Position numbers and translations under genes: made by a program. 7,747 nt of DNA, taken from the NCBI GenBank assembly GCA_902493615.1, contig CABUQK010000096.1, positions 1-7,747 of the forward strand, read 5' to 3'. This stretch comes from an uncultured Collinsella sp. (lineage in GTDB: Bacteria; Actinomycetota; Coriobacteriia; Coriobacteriales; Coriobacteriaceae). This document shows, piece by piece, positions 6,611 through 7,747 of this stretch. Every line of letters begins with the position of its first letter. Position 1 is the stretch's first letter. The notes beneath the pieces are model-generated. The model did no database searches. It saw nothing but the letters and a program-made list of their open reading frames with translations, and was not told the DNA's origin.

Positions 6611-6648
6611 GCCCGGGTTCGGCATAGAGTCGGCCCGGGCATCTTTAT
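6611..6648 (+). terminator. Intrinsic terminator-like hairpin between thiC and thiD
   Basis: GCCCGGG (6611-6617) pairs exactly with CCCGGGC (6634-6640), with two further possible G-U pairs and a 12-nt loop. ATCTTTAT follows directly, which is a short but plausible U-tract. It would end the thiC transcript about 100 nt after the stop codon and separate it from thiD. Confidence 0.6.
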
Positions 6649-6651
6649 AAT
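6646..6651 (+). promoter_or_regulatory. TATAAT -10 box candidate for thiD
   Basis: A perfect consensus TATAAT lies in the tail of the preceding terminator hairpin. A transcript from here would start near 6658 and have a 40-nt leader. The sequence 17 bp upstream (CATAGA) is not a good -35, so the call rests on the -10 alone. Confidence 0.4.
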
Positions 6652-6697
6652 GCTGGCTTAAAGACCCATTTGATTCCGACCGAACAAGGGAGCGAAC

Positions 6698-7528
6698 ATG
6701 GATCGTAGTAAGGTACCTGCCGTCCTGTCCATCGCGGGATCCGATTCCAGCGGTGGCGCCGGCATTCAGGCCGACATCAAGACCATCACGGCGCACCGCC
6801 TGTATGCCGAGACGGCCATCACCGCCATCACAGCGCAAAACACCCTGGGCGTTACCGCCGTGCAGGATATCTCGCCAGATATCGTAGCCGCGCAAATTGA
6901 CGCCGTTTTTGACGATATCCGCCCCAGCGCCGTCAAGATCGGCATGGTTTCTTCTGTCGAGATTATCGAAGTCATCGCCGACCGCTTGAGCGCCTGGAAC
7001 GCAACGAACGTGGTCGTCGACCCCGTCATGGTCGCCACCTCGGGCGCGCGGCTGATTGCCGAAGATGCCGCCGAGGCGCTCACCCGCCGCCTGTTCCCGC
7101 TAGCGACGGTTATCACGCCCAATATTCCCGAGGCCATGGCACTGCTCGACTATGAGGTCGACTCCGAGCGCACGCAGCAAAATGCTGCCATGCTCCTCAC
7201 CCGCCGCTTTGGTTGCGCATCCCTCGTTAAGGGTGGGCATCTTGTCAACGAGGCCAACGATGTACTGGCCGAACCCGCGCCACTCGATGACGAGGGCAAC
7301 CATCTGGGAGATCCACTCACCACGTGGTTCCGCCACAAGCGCATCGAGACCGACAACACGCACGGCACCGGATGCACGCTCTCGTCCGCCATCGCCTGCG
7401 CGCTGGCTCAGGGCATGGATCTTGCCGACGCCGTCAACGCCGGCAAGGCCTACCTAACCGGCGCCCTGGCCGCCGGCTTTGACATGGGCAAAGGCTCCGG
7501 CCCCGTCAACCACATGTGGCAGTACTGA
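6698..7528 (+). CDS. thiD: Hydroxymethylpyrimidine/phosphomethylpyrimidine kinase ThiD
   Basis: A 276-residue ribokinase-fold kinase that phosphorylates HMP and HMP-P to HMP-PP, the form joined to the thiazole by ThiE. It acts directly after ThiC. Signatures in order: AGSDSSGGAGIQADIKT (residues 13-29), TAITAITAQNT with the pyrimidine-binding glutamine (39-49), DPVMVATSG near 109-117, the TPNIPEA block near 139-145, VKGGH near 178-182, the anion-hole/catalytic motif THGTGCTLSS with C226 (221-230), and the terminal GKGSGPVNH. Length is usual for a single-domain ThiD; there is no ThiE or TenA fusion. AAGGGAG (6686-6692) lies 5 nt before the ATG. No THI box precedes it, so unlike thiC it is not visibly TPP-regulated. 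Pyridoxal kinase is the close relative to exclude, but the motifs fit ThiD better. Confidence 0.95.
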   Translation: MDRSKVPAVLSIAGSDSSGGAGIQADIKTITAHRLYAETAITAITAQNTLGVTAVQDISPDIVAAQIDAVFDDIRPSAVKIGMVSSVEIIEVIADRLSAWNATNVVVDPVMVATSGARLIAEDAAEALTRRLFPLATVITPNIPEAMALLDYEVDSERTQQNAAMLLTRRFGCASLVKGGHLVNEANDVLAEPAPLDDEGNHLGDPLTTWFRHKRIETDNTHGTGCTLSSAIACALAQGMDLADAVNAGKAYLTGALAAGFDMGKGSGPVNHMWQY

Positions 7529-7715
7529 CCTGTAGGAACGACAAAAACGAACACGCCGTTTACCTGCTGGTTTAAGTACGACAACAACGGCAGAAGCGCG
7601 TAAAAACGGGTTAGCACGCGCACTTGGGATAATTTGGGGATATGAAAGCCGCGCGGGCGTGCACCCGAAATATCCCCATTTATTAACACAAAGAGGCCCC
7701 TCCCCGGGACTACCG
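7529..7715. other. Non-coding tail with several imperfect hairpins after thiD
   Basis: No convincing gene lies here. Three possible stems follow each other: CTGCTGGTT (7564-7572) with AACGGCAG (7586-7593), one bulge; GCGCGT (7596-7601) with ACGCGC (7616-7621); and TGGGGATAT (7635-7643) with ATATCCCCA (7670-7678). The last has a 26-nt loop holding an inner CGGG/CCCG stem and is followed by TTTATT, so it is the likeliest terminator for thiD. The density of stems also resembles extragenic repeat sequence. Confidence 0.45.
7635..7684 (+). terminator. Possible thiD terminator hairpin
   Basis: A perfect 9-bp stem (7635-7643 with 7670-7678) enclosing a smaller CGGG/CCCG stem is followed by TTTATT (7679-7684). 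It is about 107 nt after the thiD stop. The outer stem is partly A/T and its loop is long, so strength is uncertain. Confidence 0.4.
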
Positions 7716-7747
7716 TGAACTGCCTCCCATTTCTTGGACATGAGAAA
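7716..7747. mobile_element. Possible terminal inverted repeat of an IS3-family (IS150-like) element, cut by window edge
   Basis: The stretch starting TGAACTGCC, then TCCCATTT, then TTGGACATGA resembles, from memory, the terminal repeat of IS150-group elements (TG-ACTGC-CCCATTT-TTGGAC pattern). Only 32 bases are visible. No transposase, opposite end or target duplication can be seen, so this is a resemblance, not a demonstrated IS. Confidence 0.4.

Noticed and set aside
7454..7741. Minus-strand small ORF at the end of the window
   Set aside because: It runs into the antisense of thiD, has no ribosome binding site before its ATG, and crosses the hairpin region.

Overview
The window reads as ordinary chromosomal DNA from a high-GC, probably anaerobic actinobacterium. 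A Coriobacteriia/Collinsella-like host fits best. This rests on the strong G/C third-position bias in every gene, the short ThiC typical of anaerobes, and the combination of M18 aminopeptidase, YaaA and a DNA polymerase I with an eroded proofreading domain. The taxonomic call is inference; there is no rRNA here.

Layout. Positions 1-1879 (minus strand) carry the first 626 codons of DNA polymerase I (polA), cut by the window edge. A 166-bp divergent intergenic region follows, with a perfect 10-bp inverted repeat straddling a candidate extended -10. Next are an M18 aminopeptidase (2046-3443, +) and yaaA (3544-4353, +), separated by a 66-bp palindrome. A sister palindrome of 67 bp lies just after yaaA, between it and a convergent gene for a small single-pass membrane protein of unknown function (4488-5009, -). 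That gene is divergent from thiC (5181-6515, +), which is preceded by a clear TPP riboswitch (THI box). A 182-bp gap with a terminator-like hairpin and a TATAAT box leads to thiD (6698-7528, +). The last 219 bp are non-coding, with several hairpins, and end in what may be the first 32 bases of an IS3/IS150-type insertion sequence.

How the genes work together. ThiC makes the pyrimidine phosphate HMP-P from aminoimidazole ribotide, and ThiD phosphorylates it to HMP-PP, so the two form the pyrimidine branch of thiamine synthesis. Only thiC has a visible TPP riboswitch; its apparent ribosome binding site lies inside the aptamer, which points to translational control. The other genes (repair/replication polymerase, peptidase, peroxide-stress protein, orphan membrane protein) look like separately transcribed housekeeping genes.

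I found no obvious new defence, toxin or biosynthetic system. The most interesting unexplained signal is the pair of related palindromes bracketing yaaA, which look like a dispersed extragenic repeat family. Also worth checking are the inverted repeat at the aminopeptidase promoter, the CX2CX3C cluster motif of ThiC, and the possible IS edge.
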